DNA from: Prescottella agglutinans
GTDB lineage: Bacteria > Actinomycetota > Actinomycetes > Mycobacteriales > Mycobacteriaceae
Direction: 5' to 3'
Assembly: GCF_004011865.1 (NCBI RefSeq)
Contig: NZ_RKLP01000011.1
Span: forward strand, 207,590-271,589
Length of the DNA: 64,000 bases
Positions 1 through 9,312 of this stretch are shown here, in pieces; within the stretch, counting starts at the first letter, position 1; each line of letters starts with the position of its first letter. Below the pieces are notes generated by a model that made no database searches, was not told the origin of the DNA, and was given only the letters and a program-made list of their open reading frames with translations. The translations under genes and the position numbers were made by a program.

Positions 1-557
1 AGGATCAGGTCAAGACCGTGTCGCGGCACGTCGACGACGCGGTCGCCAAGGGCGCCACCGTCGTCGCCGGCGGCAAGGCGCGCCCCGACCTGGGCCCGCT
101 GTTCTACGAGCCGACCGTGCTCACCGACGTCACCCCCGAGATGGAGTGCTACGCGAACGAGACGTTCGGCCCGCTCGTGTCGATCTACCCGGTCGCCGAC
201 GTGGACGAGGCGATCGCCCGCGCCAACGACACCGAGTACGGGCTCAACGCGAGCGTGTGGGCGGGCAGCAAGTCCGAGGGCGAGGCCATCGCCGCCCGGG
301 TCATGGCCGGCACCGTCAACGTCGACGAGGGCTACGCCCCGACCTGGGGCAGCACCGCGGCCCCGATGGGCGGCATGGGTGTGTCCGGCGTCGGCCGCCG
401 GCACGGCGACGACGGCCTGCTCAAGTACACCGAGGCGCAGACCGTCGCCACCACCCGGGTGCTCAATCTCGGCGGCCCGCGCTGGCTGCCGGCCAAGCTC
501 TGGGCCAAGATCCTGCCGCCGTTCGTCAAGGCGATGCAGTACCTGCCGGGGCGCTGA
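1..557 (+). CDS. Aldehyde dehydrogenase, succinate-semialdehyde type, C-terminal part
   Basis: The gene enters from the left edge in frame (first full codon at 3), so only about the last 184 residues are visible. They hold the C-terminal ALDH landmarks: the E-T-F-G-P segment of the NAD/catalytic fold, the N-x-x-x-Y-G-L-N segment, and a late G-G-M-G-V-S-G-x-G-R-R-H-G motif followed by L-L-K-Y-T-E. That last stretch is typical of the mycobacterial/rhodococcal GabD2-like group. NAD(P)-dependent oxidation of an aldehyde, perhaps succinic semialdehyde, to the acid is expected. The catalytic Cys lies outside the window, so the substrate cannot be judged. A strong hairpin follows the stop, so the gene is a separate unit from the convergent regulator gene at 712. 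Confidence 0.85.
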   Translation, partial: DQVKTVSRHVDDAVAKGATVVAGGKARPDLGPLFYEPTVLTDVTPEMECYANETFGPLVSIYPVADVDEAIARANDTEYGLNASVWAGSKSEGEAIAARVMAGTVNVDEGYAPTWGSTAAPMGGMGVSGVGRRHGDDGLLKYTEAQTVATTRVLNLGGPRWLPAKLWAKILPPFVKAMQYLPGR

Positions 558-575
558 CCCCCGCGCGACACCGCG

Positions 576-612
576 AACGGGCGTCGTACACATCGCGTGT
601 ACGGCGCCCGTT
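576..612 (+). terminator. Hairpin terminator after the aldehyde dehydrogenase gene
   Basis: Two 16-base arms (576-591 and 597-612) pair with a single G:T-type mismatch around a 5-base loop, then a short pyrimidine run. It lies 18 bases after the stop at 557 and between convergent genes, so it could act on both strands. Confidence 0.7.
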
Positions 613-711
613 TCCTGTCCCGCTCAGCGCCAGGTAGTGACGGGCGGGTCGCATCGGGGCTCGCGCCGCACGCTCGGCCGGATGCGTTCGTTTACTCGGC
701 TAGATGCACCA

Positions 712-2502
712 TCAGGCAAGGCCTAGTTGGCTGAGGCGGCGATAGAACGTCGACCGGGACAGTTCGAGTTCTTGGGCGGCCGCTACTTTGTTGCCACCGT
801 GCGTCAGGAGCACCGCAGCAATGGCGTCGCGTTCAACCCTTTCGAGCGGAGTGAGCCGGCGAGCCCTGGACTGGGTCCTCGGTTTCGGTGGCAGATCGGC
901 TGACGTGATCGGTCGATCCCCCGAAAGGGCACGTGCTCGAAACAGCACACGCTCGAGCTGTTCGACGTTTCCCGGCAGCGACCGTTCCTGAAGCATGCGC
1001 AGAGCATCACCGTCGATGACCGTGTCGAGATCGGCGACATGCACCTCCAGAATGTCGGCGACCAAAGCGGGAACGTCCTGCGGCATCTCCGACACCGACG
1101 GAACTCTCAAATAGGCGTCGAAGTTCGCCTCGAGCCAACTGGGGAGCTCACCTTCCACCGGCGCGACACGGTAGGTGCCGACCAGGAGGGTGAAGCGTCG
1201 CGCTGCGCGGTTCAGCGACCGCTCCAAGGTCGGCAGTTGGTCCTCGGGGACAGCTTCGAGGTGACGGACGATCAGACAGACGGGGGTGGTCGGCCCGGCC
1301 TCGTCGGACATCGCCAGGACCCCATTGACCAATTCGGCTGCTTCGCATGTCAGGACGGCAAATCCGAGGGCTTCGAGCACCCGACGCGACAGCGTGTACT
1401 TTCCGACGTGCTGGGCTCCGTAGACAAGGCACGACGGCGCGGTCTTCAGTATCCGCTCGACCTCGCTACGCAGTCCGCTCAACCAGCCCGGCGCTGCTGA
1501 CGAATGCCCCTTTGCGGTCGAGTGCCGGATCGATGACTGTGGAGCTTGGACCTGTTCGCGCACACTCGGTTTGCCCGAAAGCTGGATCAATCCACCGACC
1601 AGTTCCCTTCCCGAGAAGACCGGTCGCACCGCGAGCCGCTGCCCTCGAGGAGTCTGGACCTCCCGGATCGCGGTGCCGGTCGAGGCATTCTCGCTGGCAG
1701 CTGCCTGAACCATTTCCCAGAGGTCGGCTTGACTGGGGTAGATGTCTCGGTCCAAGGCCTCCATGTTCGAGAGGCGCATGCGCGAATTGATGGCGATCAC
1801 GGGGCGTCGTGGTCCGCGCCGCTCCACTCGGAGGTAGGCGTCGAGCAATTCACGGTCGGCGCGGCTTCGGCCCATCATGAGGGCCGAGCCGATGTCCCTT
1901 GCAGCTTGATTCACCAGCGATGACACCAATCCGAGGGGGACGGTGAGATCGCAGCCGACCGAGATCGCCCCCTGCACGACCCCAGTCCCAGGGTGGACGA
2001 TCGGCGCACCTGCCCCGGACAGCAGACCGAGGCTGTCGTTGTAGTGCTCCGGGCCCCAGACCTTCATGGGGCGCCCCTCTTCCAGGACCGTCGAGAGGAC
2101 GGTCGTACCGACCACGTCTTCCTCGACGATGGAGCCGATTTCGCAAATGCCCTGCAGCATCTCCTCGTAGAAGTCGGAGGTCACCCAGCGTCCGATGATC
2201 TGCCCACTCTTGTTGAGGAGTTGGATCCAGACTTGGGCGTCGGTGAAATCGTCGAGAAGAGTGCGTATCACCGGACGGGCGGCGCGGAACAGCAGGCCGT
2301 CGACCTCGAATGTCGGACCTTGGTGGAGCTGAAGCTGTGCCGTAGGGGAGACACCGGCCAAGGAGGACCGATACCACGAACGCAGAATCTCGGGCCGCAC
2401 GATGCCGCCGGGGTCGGCTCCGCGTAGGAAGGCCCGGCGAGCCTCGCGGAGTCGCGTCAACGTGTCCTCTTGGGCCGGCGGGAGCATCCGATCACGCAAC
2501 AT
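712..2502 (-). CDS. AcoR-like GAF/AAA/Fis transcriptional regulator lacking sigma54 motifs
   Basis: A cytoplasmic regulator of 596 residues from the ATG at 2502. GTG at 2505 has better spacing to the GGAGG and is nearly as likely. A GTG at 2574 overlaps the permease gene and has no ribosome site. A GAF-type sensor lies at about 70-200. A AAA-like domain starts near 340, with a degenerate P-loop (G-A-Q-H-V-G-K-Y, about 362-369). A Fis-type HTH ends the protein, in which the recognition segment A-A-Q-E-L-x-L-S-R-S-T-F-Y-R-R is clear. The GAFTGA loop that contacts sigma54 is absent and the Walker B Asp-Glu is replaced, so it probably does not work as a sigma54 activator. It is last in the minus-strand importer operon, 47 bases after the permease gene, and may control the island. 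Confidence 0.85.
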   Translation of the reverse strand: MLRDRMLPPAQEDTLTRLREARRAFLRGADPGGIVRPEILRSWYRSSLAGVSPTAQLQLHQGPTFEVDGLLFRAARPVIRTLLDDFTDAQVWIQLLNKSGQIIGRWVTSDFYEEMLQGICEIGSIVEEDVVGTTVLSTVLEEGRPMKVWGPEHYNDSLGLLSGAGAPIVHPGTGVVQGAISVGCDLTVPLGLVSSLVNQAARDIGSALMMGRSRADRELLDAYLRVERRGPRRPVIAINSRMRLSNMEALDRDIYPSQADLWEMVQAAASENASTGTAIREVQTPRGQRLAVRPVFSGRELVGGLIQLSGKPSVREQVQAPQSSIRHSTAKGHSSAAPGWLSGLRSEVERILKTAPSCLVYGAQHVGKYTLSRRVLEALGFAVLTCEAAELVNGVLAMSDEAGPTTPVCLIVRHLEAVPEDQLPTLERSLNRAARRFTLLVGTYRVAPVEGELPSWLEANFDAYLRVPSVSEMPQDVPALVADILEVHVADLDTVIDGDALRMLQERSLPGNVEQLERVLFRARALSGDRPITSADLPPKPRTQSRARRLTPLERVERDAIAAVLLTHGGNKVAAAQELELSRSTFYRRLSQLGLA

Positions 2503-2549
2503 CACGGGCACGTACCTCCGTAGTCGGGCCGGCTGGGAGTCGGCGGCTC

Positions 2550-3428
2550 TTACCTCTGCCAGCGCAGCAGCCACCGCTCGACTGCTGACATCAGGCCGTT
2601 GAACATCAGGGCGAAGACAACAATGACTACCAGAGTTGCGAACACCGCACCCGGTTGGAAGCTTTGCGACTCGAGTGCGATCTTGCGTCCCCAGCCGTGG
2701 TCAGCGGCCAGCATCTCGCCCAGGATTGCAGCGAGCAGGGCATACACTGCGCCCAGCTTGAGGCCTGAGAACAGCGACGGGACGGAGGCCGGCAGCACGA
2801 TACTGAGGAAGATTCCCCGTTCGGTGGACCCGATCGCCCGCCCCATCATGATGAAGTCCGGGTCGATGGTCCGGATACCGGACTCGGTGGCAATCATGAC
2901 GATGAAGAAGACCACGCTTGCGACAAGGTAGACCTTCGATTCCGGACCGATACCGAACCACAGAATGAACATCGGCGCCAGTGCAACTCGCGGGAGGGCG
3001 TTGAGTGCGGTGAGGAAAGGCATGCTCACCGCGCGGAAGGTCATGTATCGACCGAGTAGGAGTCCTACCGGAATGCCCAGTGCCGCACCGAGACCGAAAC
3101 CGAGCAGTGTTTCGCTGATTGTCGTGATGCTGTCGGCGACGATCTCCGAACTGGACAGGTAGGTCACCAGCTGGTCCCAGATGGCGCTGGGTTTCGAGTA
3201 GAAGGTCTCGTTACCCCAGCCGCGGCGAACGGCAGTTTCCCAGAGGGCGAGGAAGCCGCCGAACAGAACCAGCTGAATCGCGACAACCATGATGTTGCGC
3301 TTGGAAAGCCATCTGCGGGCTGGGTGTCGTTGCCGGCGCTTCGGTTCGAGAGCCGCCGGTTGGGGAGTTCCATCGGCGCTGCCGGCCGCCGCCGGCCGCT
3401 CGTCTCGGGCTTGGGTTGATGTAGTCAT
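2550..3428 (-). CDS. ABC importer permease, SsuC/TauC type
   Basis: Inner-membrane permease of 292 residues. A polar N-terminal tail of about 45 residues precedes a first membrane segment (near 50-70). Several more hydrophobic segments follow, and the conserved EAA-type cytoplasmic loop (A-I-G-S-T-E-R-G-I-F, then L-P-A-S-V-P-S-L-F-S-G-L) docks on the ATPase. The family imports sulfonates, taurine, thiamine precursors and similar small molecules. Start ATG 3428 lies 11 bases after the ATPase stop; an earlier in-frame start would run inside the ATPase gene. It belongs to the SBP-ATPase-permease set of this operon. The ligand is unknown. Confidence 0.9.
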   Translation of the reverse strand: MTTSTQARDERPAAAGSADGTPQPAALEPKRRQRHPARRWLSKRNIMVVAIQLVLFGGFLALWETAVRRGWGNETFYSKPSAIWDQLVTYLSSSEIVADSITTISETLLGFGLGAALGIPVGLLLGRYMTFRAVSMPFLTALNALPRVALAPMFILWFGIGPESKVYLVASVVFFIVMIATESGIRTIDPDFIMMGRAIGSTERGIFLSIVLPASVPSLFSGLKLGAVYALLAAILGEMLAADHGWGRKIALESQSFQPGAVFATLVVIVVFALMFNGLMSAVERWLLRWQR

Positions 3429-3439
3429 GTCGTCTGATC

Positions 3440-4345
3440 TCAAATCTGTGCGATGTCGAGCTGGGCGATCTCGTTGCGGAGCAGTTCCCACACGCCGTGC
3501 GTTATCTCGCGAAAGCGCGGGTCGTATCGGATCTCCGCCGCGTCGCGCGGTCGGGGGAGATCCACCTGGATGTCGGCGATCACCTTGCCTGGACGATGCG
3601 ACAACATGACGACCCGATCAGCCATAGCGACGGCTTCTTCGATGTCATGGGTGACCATGACGACCGTTCGATGGGTTTTCTCCCAGATTTGGATGAAGGC
3701 ATTCTCCAGGAGCAGTTTCGTTTGCTGGTCCAGGGCCGAGAAGGGCTCGTCGAGCAGAAGGAGTTCCGGTTCGGTTGCGAGTGTGCGGGCGATCGCGACG
3801 CGCTGGCGCATGCCTTGCGACAACTGGGACCGGTAGCTGTTCTCGAAGCCGGACAGTCCGACCACGTCGAGGAAGTGTCGGGCCGTCGCCAGGCGATCGG
3901 CCTTTCGAATGCCCCGGACTTCGAGTCCGTAGGCGACGTTGGATTCGGCAGTCCGCCACGGCAGGAGCGAGTCACGCGCCGAGATGTAGCCGACGTCTCG
4001 TCTGGGCTTCTCGACGCTCTTGCCTCGGACCTCGATTGCGCCGTCCTGCAGTGGAATCAATCCGGCGATGAGGTTCAGCAGTGTGGTCTTGCCGCATCCG
4101 CTGGGGCCGACCAGTGCGATGAACTGCCGCTCGGCGATATCGAGAGAGACATGATCGATCGCCAACGTGGGTTCGGCACCGCGTCGTTCGAAATGGTGGG
4201 TGACACCCTGGACCGAGATCGCGGAAGCGGTCCGATTCGGAGTGTTGTCCAAGAGTCCATCGCAGACAACGACTTGCGATGGATGTCGATCACGCCGGCT
4301 GGCGGTGTCCCTGTCTGGTGACGCCATTTGTTCGGGTTTGGTCAC
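3440..4345 (-). CDS. ABC importer ATP-binding protein, SsuB/TauB type
   Basis: A 301-residue ATPase from GTG 4345, preceded by GGAG at good spacing. Walker A is G-P-S-G-C-G-K-T (80-87), the signature is L-S-Q-G-M (175-179), Walker B is L-L-L-L-D-E (to 200), and the switch His is 233. The Q-loop is unusual: where SsuB/TauB proteins have V-F-Q before the L-L-P-W motif, this protein reads I-S-A, so Ala replaces the Gln that links nucleotide to permease. An extra N-terminal segment of about 40 polar residues precedes the domain. It should power uptake through the permease encoded 11 bases downstream. Confidence 0.9.
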   Translation of the reverse strand: MTKPEQMASPDRDTASRRDRHPSQVVVCDGLLDNTPNRTASAISVQGVTHHFERRGAEPTLAIDHVSLDIAERQFIALVGPSGCGKTTLLNLIAGLIPLQDGAIEVRGKSVEKPRRDVGYISARDSLLPWRTAESNVAYGLEVRGIRKADRLATARHFLDVVGLSGFENSYRSQLSQGMRQRVAIARTLATEPELLLLDEPFSALDQQTKLLLENAFIQIWEKTHRTVVMVTHDIEEAVAMADRVVMLSHRPGKVIADIQVDLPRPRDAAEIRYDPRFREITHGVWELLRNEIAQLDIAQI

Positions 4346-4425
4346 GTCTGTTCTCCGATCCTGTCAGAGGTGAGAATTCTTCGGCGAGTGAAGTGCGGGA
4401 AGCGTCGGTCGCTTCGCCGGCGCTG

Positions 4426-5481
4426 CTATGAGAAACTCACTGTCTGCCAAGAGATGTCGTGGCATGTAGCAGGGCCCTTGCCGGCGGCGAGTTGGTTCGT
4501 CTTGGTCAGCCACGTTGTGATTGTCTCGATGCTGCTGCAGGTCGCCGTCGTTCCGAAGTAGTCGTGGCTGGAGGCGATCACGGCATCGACTGTCGCGTCG
4601 CTCGTGTTCGGCGAGTTCTTCTTGAAGATTGCCCGTGCTTCCGTGCTGTTCGCCGGATCATTGATCCACGTGATCGCGTCGCTGATGGCATCGGTGAACT
4701 TCTGGTACTTGTCCGGTGACCGCTGCAGCTGCGGTTCGAGCGCCCACACCCCGTTGCCGAACCAGTCGACGAACGGGCCGTCGTGCTTGAGGTCCACGAG
4801 CGGCGATCCGACCTTGATCACCTCAGTCGCGTAGGTCGCGGCCGTGTCCTCGCCGAAGAAGAGGTCGATCTGACCGGCCTGCATCGAGCTTCCGATCATC
4901 TCGCCTGCGCTCGCGGGCACCCACGAGACGTCGGATTCCTTCAGTCCGGCTTCTTCGAGGACGGTGATGCCGCCGATGTGGCTCTCGGTTCCCAAGGCCA
5001 CGACCCCGATCCGCTTACCCTTCGCGCAGAGGATGGGCTTGGGGTACGGCTCGTTCACATAGGGGCAAGAATCCATTACTTCCTTCGACGCGATCAGGTT
5101 GTAGATGGATTTCGGAATCGTCGGAGTGATCATCTTGATCGGCTGGCCGGTCGCACTGGCGGTCACGGCGATCGTCGCACCGTTGAGCATCGCATCGATA
5201 CTCTGAGAATTGAGTGCCGAGATCATCGTCGGTCCGGCCAAGATCGTCTTCACTTCCACGTCCAACCCGTGTTGCGCGAAAATCCCTTGGTCCTGCGCTA
5301 CCCAGACCGGCATGCTGACGAATAGCGGAAATGCGCCGACGGTGAGCTTGTTCGGCGAAGTTCCTCCCGAAGTTCCGGAGCAGGCTGACACGCCGATCAC
5401 CAACAGGGCGCAGATACCGAGAATGAATGCTCGTGTCAGGCGGCGACCGAATGTGAAAGGCCGGAAAGAGGTTTGTTCCAC
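4426..5481 (-). CDS. ABC importer substrate-binding lipoprotein, NMT1/SsuA-like
   Basis: Secreted lipoprotein of 351 residues. A basic N-terminus and hydrophobic stretch end in the lipobox V-S-A-C (Cys34), followed by a Ser/Gly/Thr-rich linker. The mature part is of the periplasmic-binding type II (NMT1/SsuA) class: an early F-P-L-F-V-S-M-P-V-W-V-A followed by G-I-F-A-Q-H-G-L-D-V, then the G-x-G-T-E-S-H-I interdomain region. It should capture the substrate outside the cell for the permease/ATPase pair. The start used is GTG 5481; no strong ribosome site is seen, so the start is less certain. It lies between the PucR-type regulator gene and the ATPase gene on the same strand. Confidence 0.88.
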   Translation of the reverse strand: MEQTSFRPFTFGRRLTRAFILGICALLVIGVSACSGTSGGTSPNKLTVGAFPLFVSMPVWVAQDQGIFAQHGLDVEVKTILAGPTMISALNSQSIDAMLNGATIAVTASATGQPIKMITPTIPKSIYNLIASKEVMDSCPYVNEPYPKPILCAKGKRIGVVALGTESHIGGITVLEEAGLKESDVSWVPASAGEMIGSSMQAGQIDLFFGEDTAATYATEVIKVGSPLVDLKHDGPFVDWFGNGVWALEPQLQRSPDKYQKFTDAISDAITWINDPANSTEARAIFKKNSPNTSDATVDAVIASSHDYFGTTATCSSIETITTWLTKTNQLAAGKGPATCHDISWQTVSFS

Positions 5482-5578
5482 GACTGGTCCAATCGTTGAG
5501 GTGGTGTTCGGGTGCCGGCCCGCGACGAGAGATGTTCGCTTTGCACCTGTGCGAAGAGTCCCGTCGTGCCGGGTCGAG

Positions 5579-7381
5579 TCACGGCGCCGAGTCTGGGGAC
5601 GGCGCGATGAGGCGGTCGATCGTGAGCGCTAGTTCGAGCGGAAGCAGCACCTTGGGCTCGGTGAGGCTGTTCAGACCGAGAATCCCGCTGATGCGCTTCA
5701 GCCGATAGCTGACCGAGTTCTGATGGAGAAAGAGGCGCCTGGCGGTTTCGCTCGTGCTGCACTCGGTGTCCAGGTAGACGCGTAGCGTCTCGACCAGTTC
5801 TGCGCGCCGGAGTGCGTCGTAGTCACGCAGAGGACGCAACGTTCGATCTGCGAATTGAATCAGGTCCTGTGGCCGCTTCACATCGAGCATGAGACGGAAG
5901 AGTCCGAACTGTTCGACCGTTGCTGTGCGCGCAGGTTCAGCAGATTCGCCCATGAGGTTCAGCAGTGCAACCGCGTGTCGGTAGGCGTCGCGGTGACCTT
6001 CCACAGTGTCGCTCGAGTCGGCGACGGCCACGCTCACGATGGCATCAGCGGCGTAGGCGCCGACGTCGCGCCGCAGTGCCTCGGCGAACTCACTGGCAGC
6101 CTGTGTGGAGCAATCGGAGACCAGCACGACAAGCTGCCGGTCGAACTCGGCGGCGAGGTACGCCACCGGCGACCGCTTCACGAACTCCTCCGCTGCAGCG
6201 AGCAGGGAGCGGCGGACAGGGGTGGGATTGCGGGTGGAAGGTGCGCTGTCGGACGGGGCGGTGATACGTACGACAACCAGGCGATTGGGGGTTGTCAGAT
6301 CGATACCCCATCTGCTTCTTGCATGGGCCGCAAGCGGGAGATCGCCCACCCCGGGCGCCGAAAGCAGTTCCTCGAGGAGATCGCCGCGCTGCCGAGCCTC
6401 GGCGTCGAGCGCTACCCAGTGGCGCATGAGCATCATCGCGACAAGGGTTGGGGCGGTGTGCAACACGGTGGCCACTTCCGGGCGAGTGAGGGTGTCGGCG
6501 TCAGCGCATCGAATGGTCAGGGTCGCCACCACCTCCTCGTCGAGCACTACGGCCCGCTTCAGGAGGTGGTCGTGATCGTCCCCGCTCGATTCGCCCGCCA
6601 ACGTGCGCCCGAACATGTCGTATACGTGCAGGCGGGCGCCGGTCATCTCGTGGAGACGGTGGAGCAGCCGATCAAGCCCGGCGTCCTGAACTACGAGGCC
6701 GTGCAGTTCGTCGAGGTTGACTTGTGCCACCCTCATCGCATGGCACTTCGACTGCAGTGCGTTGATCTGTCGACGGTGAGCTTCGGCTTCGGAAGTTCGG
6801 ATGCTGCCGGCGGCATGATTGTCGAGCAGGAGGCTGACGAGACTTGCGAAGTTCTCGATCAGGAGGACAGACGCATCGTCGAAACATGATGGATCAGAGC
6901 AGTACACATTGACGACGTACCGGACCTCCTGTGCCACGATCAGTGGCAGCGAGACCATCGACCCTATGCCCTCGCGTGACGCCGTCCGACCCCAGACGAC
7001 GGGCAGATTCGCTTCCAACCCGGTCGCCACCACGGGGCGTCGCGAACGGTAGGCGCGGCTGGTGGGCGCCTCACCACGGCCGCCGGCGGTCGTCATCACC
7101 GGATGCTGGGTAATCGTGTCGATGTAGTTGGCGGAGATCCCGTGCGCGGTCAAGACCTCCAGTGCCCTGGTGGTTTCGTTGGGCTGCATCACCAGTGCCA
7201 TCACGTGCCCGGTCATCTGGGCGACCTTCGCTGCGACCAATTCGAGGACATCACGTATTGCCGCACCGTCGTTGACTGTGGCCGTGAGCTCGGCCATCGC
7301 CCTGACGGTTGCGTTGACCGTCGCGGCACCCGTGCAGTGGATGCGGTGGCCGGTGGCGGTGGGGTGAGCAACGACGCTCAT
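5579..7381 (-). CDS. PucR-type transcriptional regulator with GAF domain
   Basis: 600 residues from ATG 7381, chosen because GAGGAGGG sits just upstream; a longer open frame to 7777 has no such support. An N-terminal GAF-like sensor (about 30-200) is followed by a GGDEF-like middle domain and the C-terminal PucR HTH (HTH_30), with S-E-T-A-R-R-L-F-L-H-Q-N-S-V-S-Y-R-L-K-R. PucR-family proteins usually respond to a catabolic substrate. This gene heads the minus-strand importer operon and is divergent from ribBA across a 636-base region, so it probably controls one or both operons. The effector cannot be read from sequence. Confidence 0.87.
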   Translation of the reverse strand: MSVVAHPTATGHRIHCTGAATVNATVRAMAELTATVNDGAAIRDVLELVAAKVAQMTGHVMALVMQPNETTRALEVLTAHGISANYIDTITQHPVMTTAGGRGEAPTSRAYRSRRPVVATGLEANLPVVWGRTASREGIGSMVSLPLIVAQEVRYVVNVYCSDPSCFDDASVLLIENFASLVSLLLDNHAAGSIRTSEAEAHRRQINALQSKCHAMRVAQVNLDELHGLVVQDAGLDRLLHRLHEMTGARLHVYDMFGRTLAGESSGDDHDHLLKRAVVLDEEVVATLTIRCADADTLTRPEVATVLHTAPTLVAMMLMRHWVALDAEARQRGDLLEELLSAPGVGDLPLAAHARSRWGIDLTTPNRLVVVRITAPSDSAPSTRNPTPVRRSLLAAAEEFVKRSPVAYLAAEFDRQLVVLVSDCSTQAASEFAEALRRDVGAYAADAIVSVAVADSSDTVEGHRDAYRHAVALLNLMGESAEPARTATVEQFGLFRLMLDVKRPQDLIQFADRTLRPLRDYDALRRAELVETLRVYLDTECSTSETARRLFLHQNSVSYRLKRISGILGLNSLTEPKVLLPLELALTIDRLIAPSPDSAP

Positions 7382-7929
7382 GCGCCCTCCTCTCAGATTT
7401 CTCAGCTCGATCGCCGAGGCAACCTCGGCCGAGTAGAAGCGCCGTGGACCTGGCGTGGACTGTGACGCTACCCACCACGCGACATGGGTGAGGTGTCTCG
7501 ATTTTGGGACGCAGGTCGCATCCCAGGACCGGGTGGACATGGCACCGGGGGCTGGCTCCGGTCCGCGGCAATGTTGGCCCGTAGTGGGATTACCAGGATG
7601 TCCTACTACGTCGAAACACCTTGGGGCGAAATAGAAGCGGACGAACGCCCTCGGATCGGCCTCCGATTGGACTGTGCCGGATACGAGACATTCGCCGCAC
7701 GGCCGGCGTGGATAGCATGGTGGCGGTGGTCGGCCTACGGCCAGAGTGGAATCGTGGCCGCCGATGCGCCCGGACAATCAAGCGTTCGACAGGATCGAAA
7801 CAACCGCGCCAGTTCATCCCGGCGATCGAACGCATTGAATCCAAGTCCGGTAGATGGGCACCGCTCGTGTCCCGTGCTTCTTCCGGGCAGTTCAGTCTCG
7901 GTTCGACACCCGTTTGCCCTGTCTCCATC

Positions 7930-7955
7930 TGTCCGGCTGACAGCACTGTCGACAG
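7930..7955. promoter_or_regulatory. Clustered TGTC/GACA half-sites, candidate operator
   Basis: TGTC-N5-GACA at 7930-7942 is followed at once by the perfect palindrome CTGTCGACAG (7946-7955), about 60 bases before the ribBA start. Paired dyads of one half-site suit binding by a dimeric regulator such as the local IclR or PucR protein. Which one binds is inference. Confidence 0.35.
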
Positions 7956-7983
7956 AACCGTTCGCTGCCCGACGGAAGGCGCT

Positions 7984-8001
7984 TGTACGAGCGTGTACGA
8001 G
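7984..8001 (+). repeat. Direct repeat TGTACGAG in the ribBA leader
   Basis: TGTACGAG occurs at 7984-7991 and again at 7994-8001, a 10-base period (one helical turn), just before the AGGAG ribosome site at 8006-8010. It may be a regulator site or chance. Confidence 0.3.
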
Positions 8002-8017
8002 TTTTAGGAGAAGCGAC

Positions 8018-9283
8018 ATGACCATTACGGACCTCACCCCGTCACTGCAAAGCTCGAAGGTCGAGCGAGCCATCGCGGACATAGCCGCCGGAAAACCGGT
8101 GATCGTCGTCGATGACGAGGATCGCGAAAATGAAGGTGACCTGATCTTCGCCGCAGAAATGGCGACGCCGGAACTTCTCGCCTTCATGGTGCGCTACACC
8201 TCGGGCTTTGTCTGCGTATCGCTTCCTGAAGGCACATGCCGCAAGTTGAGGCTCCCCCCGATGTACCCGGTCAACGAGGACGCTCGGGGAACGGCATACA
8301 CGGTGACGGTGGATGCGGTCGACGTCGGCACCGGTATCTCGGCGACCGACCGTGCCCGAACCATTCGGCTTCTGGCCGACCCCGCCGCCCGCCCGTCCGA
8401 CTTCAACCGGCCAGGTCACGTCGTGCCTCTCCGGGCGCGCATGGGAGGTGTACTCGCCCGCCCGGGGCATACGGAGGCCGCCGGCGACCTCGCACGGCTT
8501 GCCGGGCTCCAGCCGGTCGGAGTCCTGTGTGAAATCGTCTCCCAGCTCGACAGCACCGAAATGGCACACCGCGACGAACTGAAAGTGTTTGCGCAAAAGC
8601 ATGATCTGGCAATGATCTCGATCGCCGAGCTGATCAGCTACCGGCAGCTCACAGAGTGTCACGTCGATCGTATTGTCGAGACGCGGATGCCTTTCGAGTG
8701 CGGCACATTTCGCGCATTCGGCTATAGCAGTCGACTCGACGAGCGCGAGCACATCGCTTTGGTGTACGGCGACGTCGGAGACGGCGAAGGCGTCCTGGTG
8801 CGCGTGCACTCGGAGTGCCTGACGGGTGACGTCTTCGGTTCACTTCGCTGCGACTGTGGTCCCCAATTGCAGGCTTCGTTGGAGACGATCGTCGCCGAAG
8901 GGCGTGGCGTGGTGCTGTACGTGCGTGGGCACGAAGGCCGAGGGATAGGGCTGCTGCGCAAACTGGAGGCCTACAACCTTCAGGACGGTGGCGCGGACAC
9001 GGTCGAGGCCAACATCGCTTTGGGGCTTCCGGTGGACGCTCGCGACTACGCCATTGCGGCGCAGATCCTTCGAGATCTGGGAGTGAGTTCGCTATGCCTG
9101 CTCAGCAACAACCCCGGCAAGCAAGCCGGGCTCCGACAGCACGGTTTGCGAGTAGACAACATGAGGTCATTGGTTGTCGCCCCGAATCCGGAGAACGTCC
9201 GATACGTCAACACGAAGACGAACCGGATGGGACATCTTGCCGCCGCGAGTATGGAGCCGAGCCTGCTCGCGAAGCCGATGTGA
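8018..9283 (+). CDS. ribBA: Bifunctional DHBP synthase / GTP cyclohydrolase II
   Basis: 421 residues from ATG 8018, 7 bases after AGGAG. The N-terminal half is 3,4-dihydroxy-2-butanone-4-phosphate synthase: [10 protein letters not shown] (32-41), [10 protein letters not shown] and H-T-E-A-A. The C-terminal half is GTP cyclohydrolase [18 protein letters not shown] with zinc ligands Cys267, Cys278 and Cys280, [11 protein letters not shown], and the closing N-N-P-x-K segment. Both start riboflavin synthesis, from ribulose-5-phosphate and GTP. It stands first in a catabolic operon with a flavin monooxygenase and a flavin reductase rather than with other rib genes. The likely role is extra FMN/FAD for those enzymes. 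It looks fully active. Confidence 0.93.
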   Translation: MTITDLTPSLQSSKVERAIADIAAGKPVIVVDDEDRENEGDLIFAAEMATPELLAFMVRYTSGFVCVSLPEGTCRKLRLPPMYPVNEDARGTAYTVTVDAVDVGTGISATDRARTIRLLADPAARPSDFNRPGHVVPLRARMGGVLARPGHTEAAGDLARLAGLQPVGVLCEIVSQLDSTEMAHRDELKVFAQKHDLAMISIAELISYRQLTECHVDRIVETRMPFECGTFRAFGYSSRLDEREHIALVYGDVGDGEGVLVRVHSECLTGDVFGSLRCDCGPQLQASLETIVAEGRGVVLYVRGHEGRGIGLLRKLEAYNLQDGGADTVEANIALGLPVDARDYAIAAQILRDLGVSSLCLLSNNPGKQAGLRQHGLRVDNMRSLVVAPNPENVRYVNTKTNRMGHLAAASMEPSLLAKPM

Positions 9284-9312
9284 TCGACGGTCTGCCGCGG
9301 CGGCGTACGGAG

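Larger units (their letters stand above)
7382..8017. other. Divergent regulatory region between pucR-like gene and ribBA
   Basis: 636 bases without a convincing gene; the open frames here lack ribosome sites and recognisable products. It must carry the promoters of both divergent operons. Its ribBA-proximal end holds clustered TGTC/GACA half-sites and a direct repeat, listed separately. Confidence 0.6.

Noticed and set aside
7382..7777. In-phase extension of the PucR-type gene to 7777
   Set aside because: GAGGAGGG sits directly before ATG 7381, and the extension is Arg/Pro-rich without family similarity.
7484..8017. In-phase extension of ribBA to 7484
   Set aside because: The extension has no homology to RibB and the ATG at 8018 has a good AGGAG, so it is regulatory DNA.
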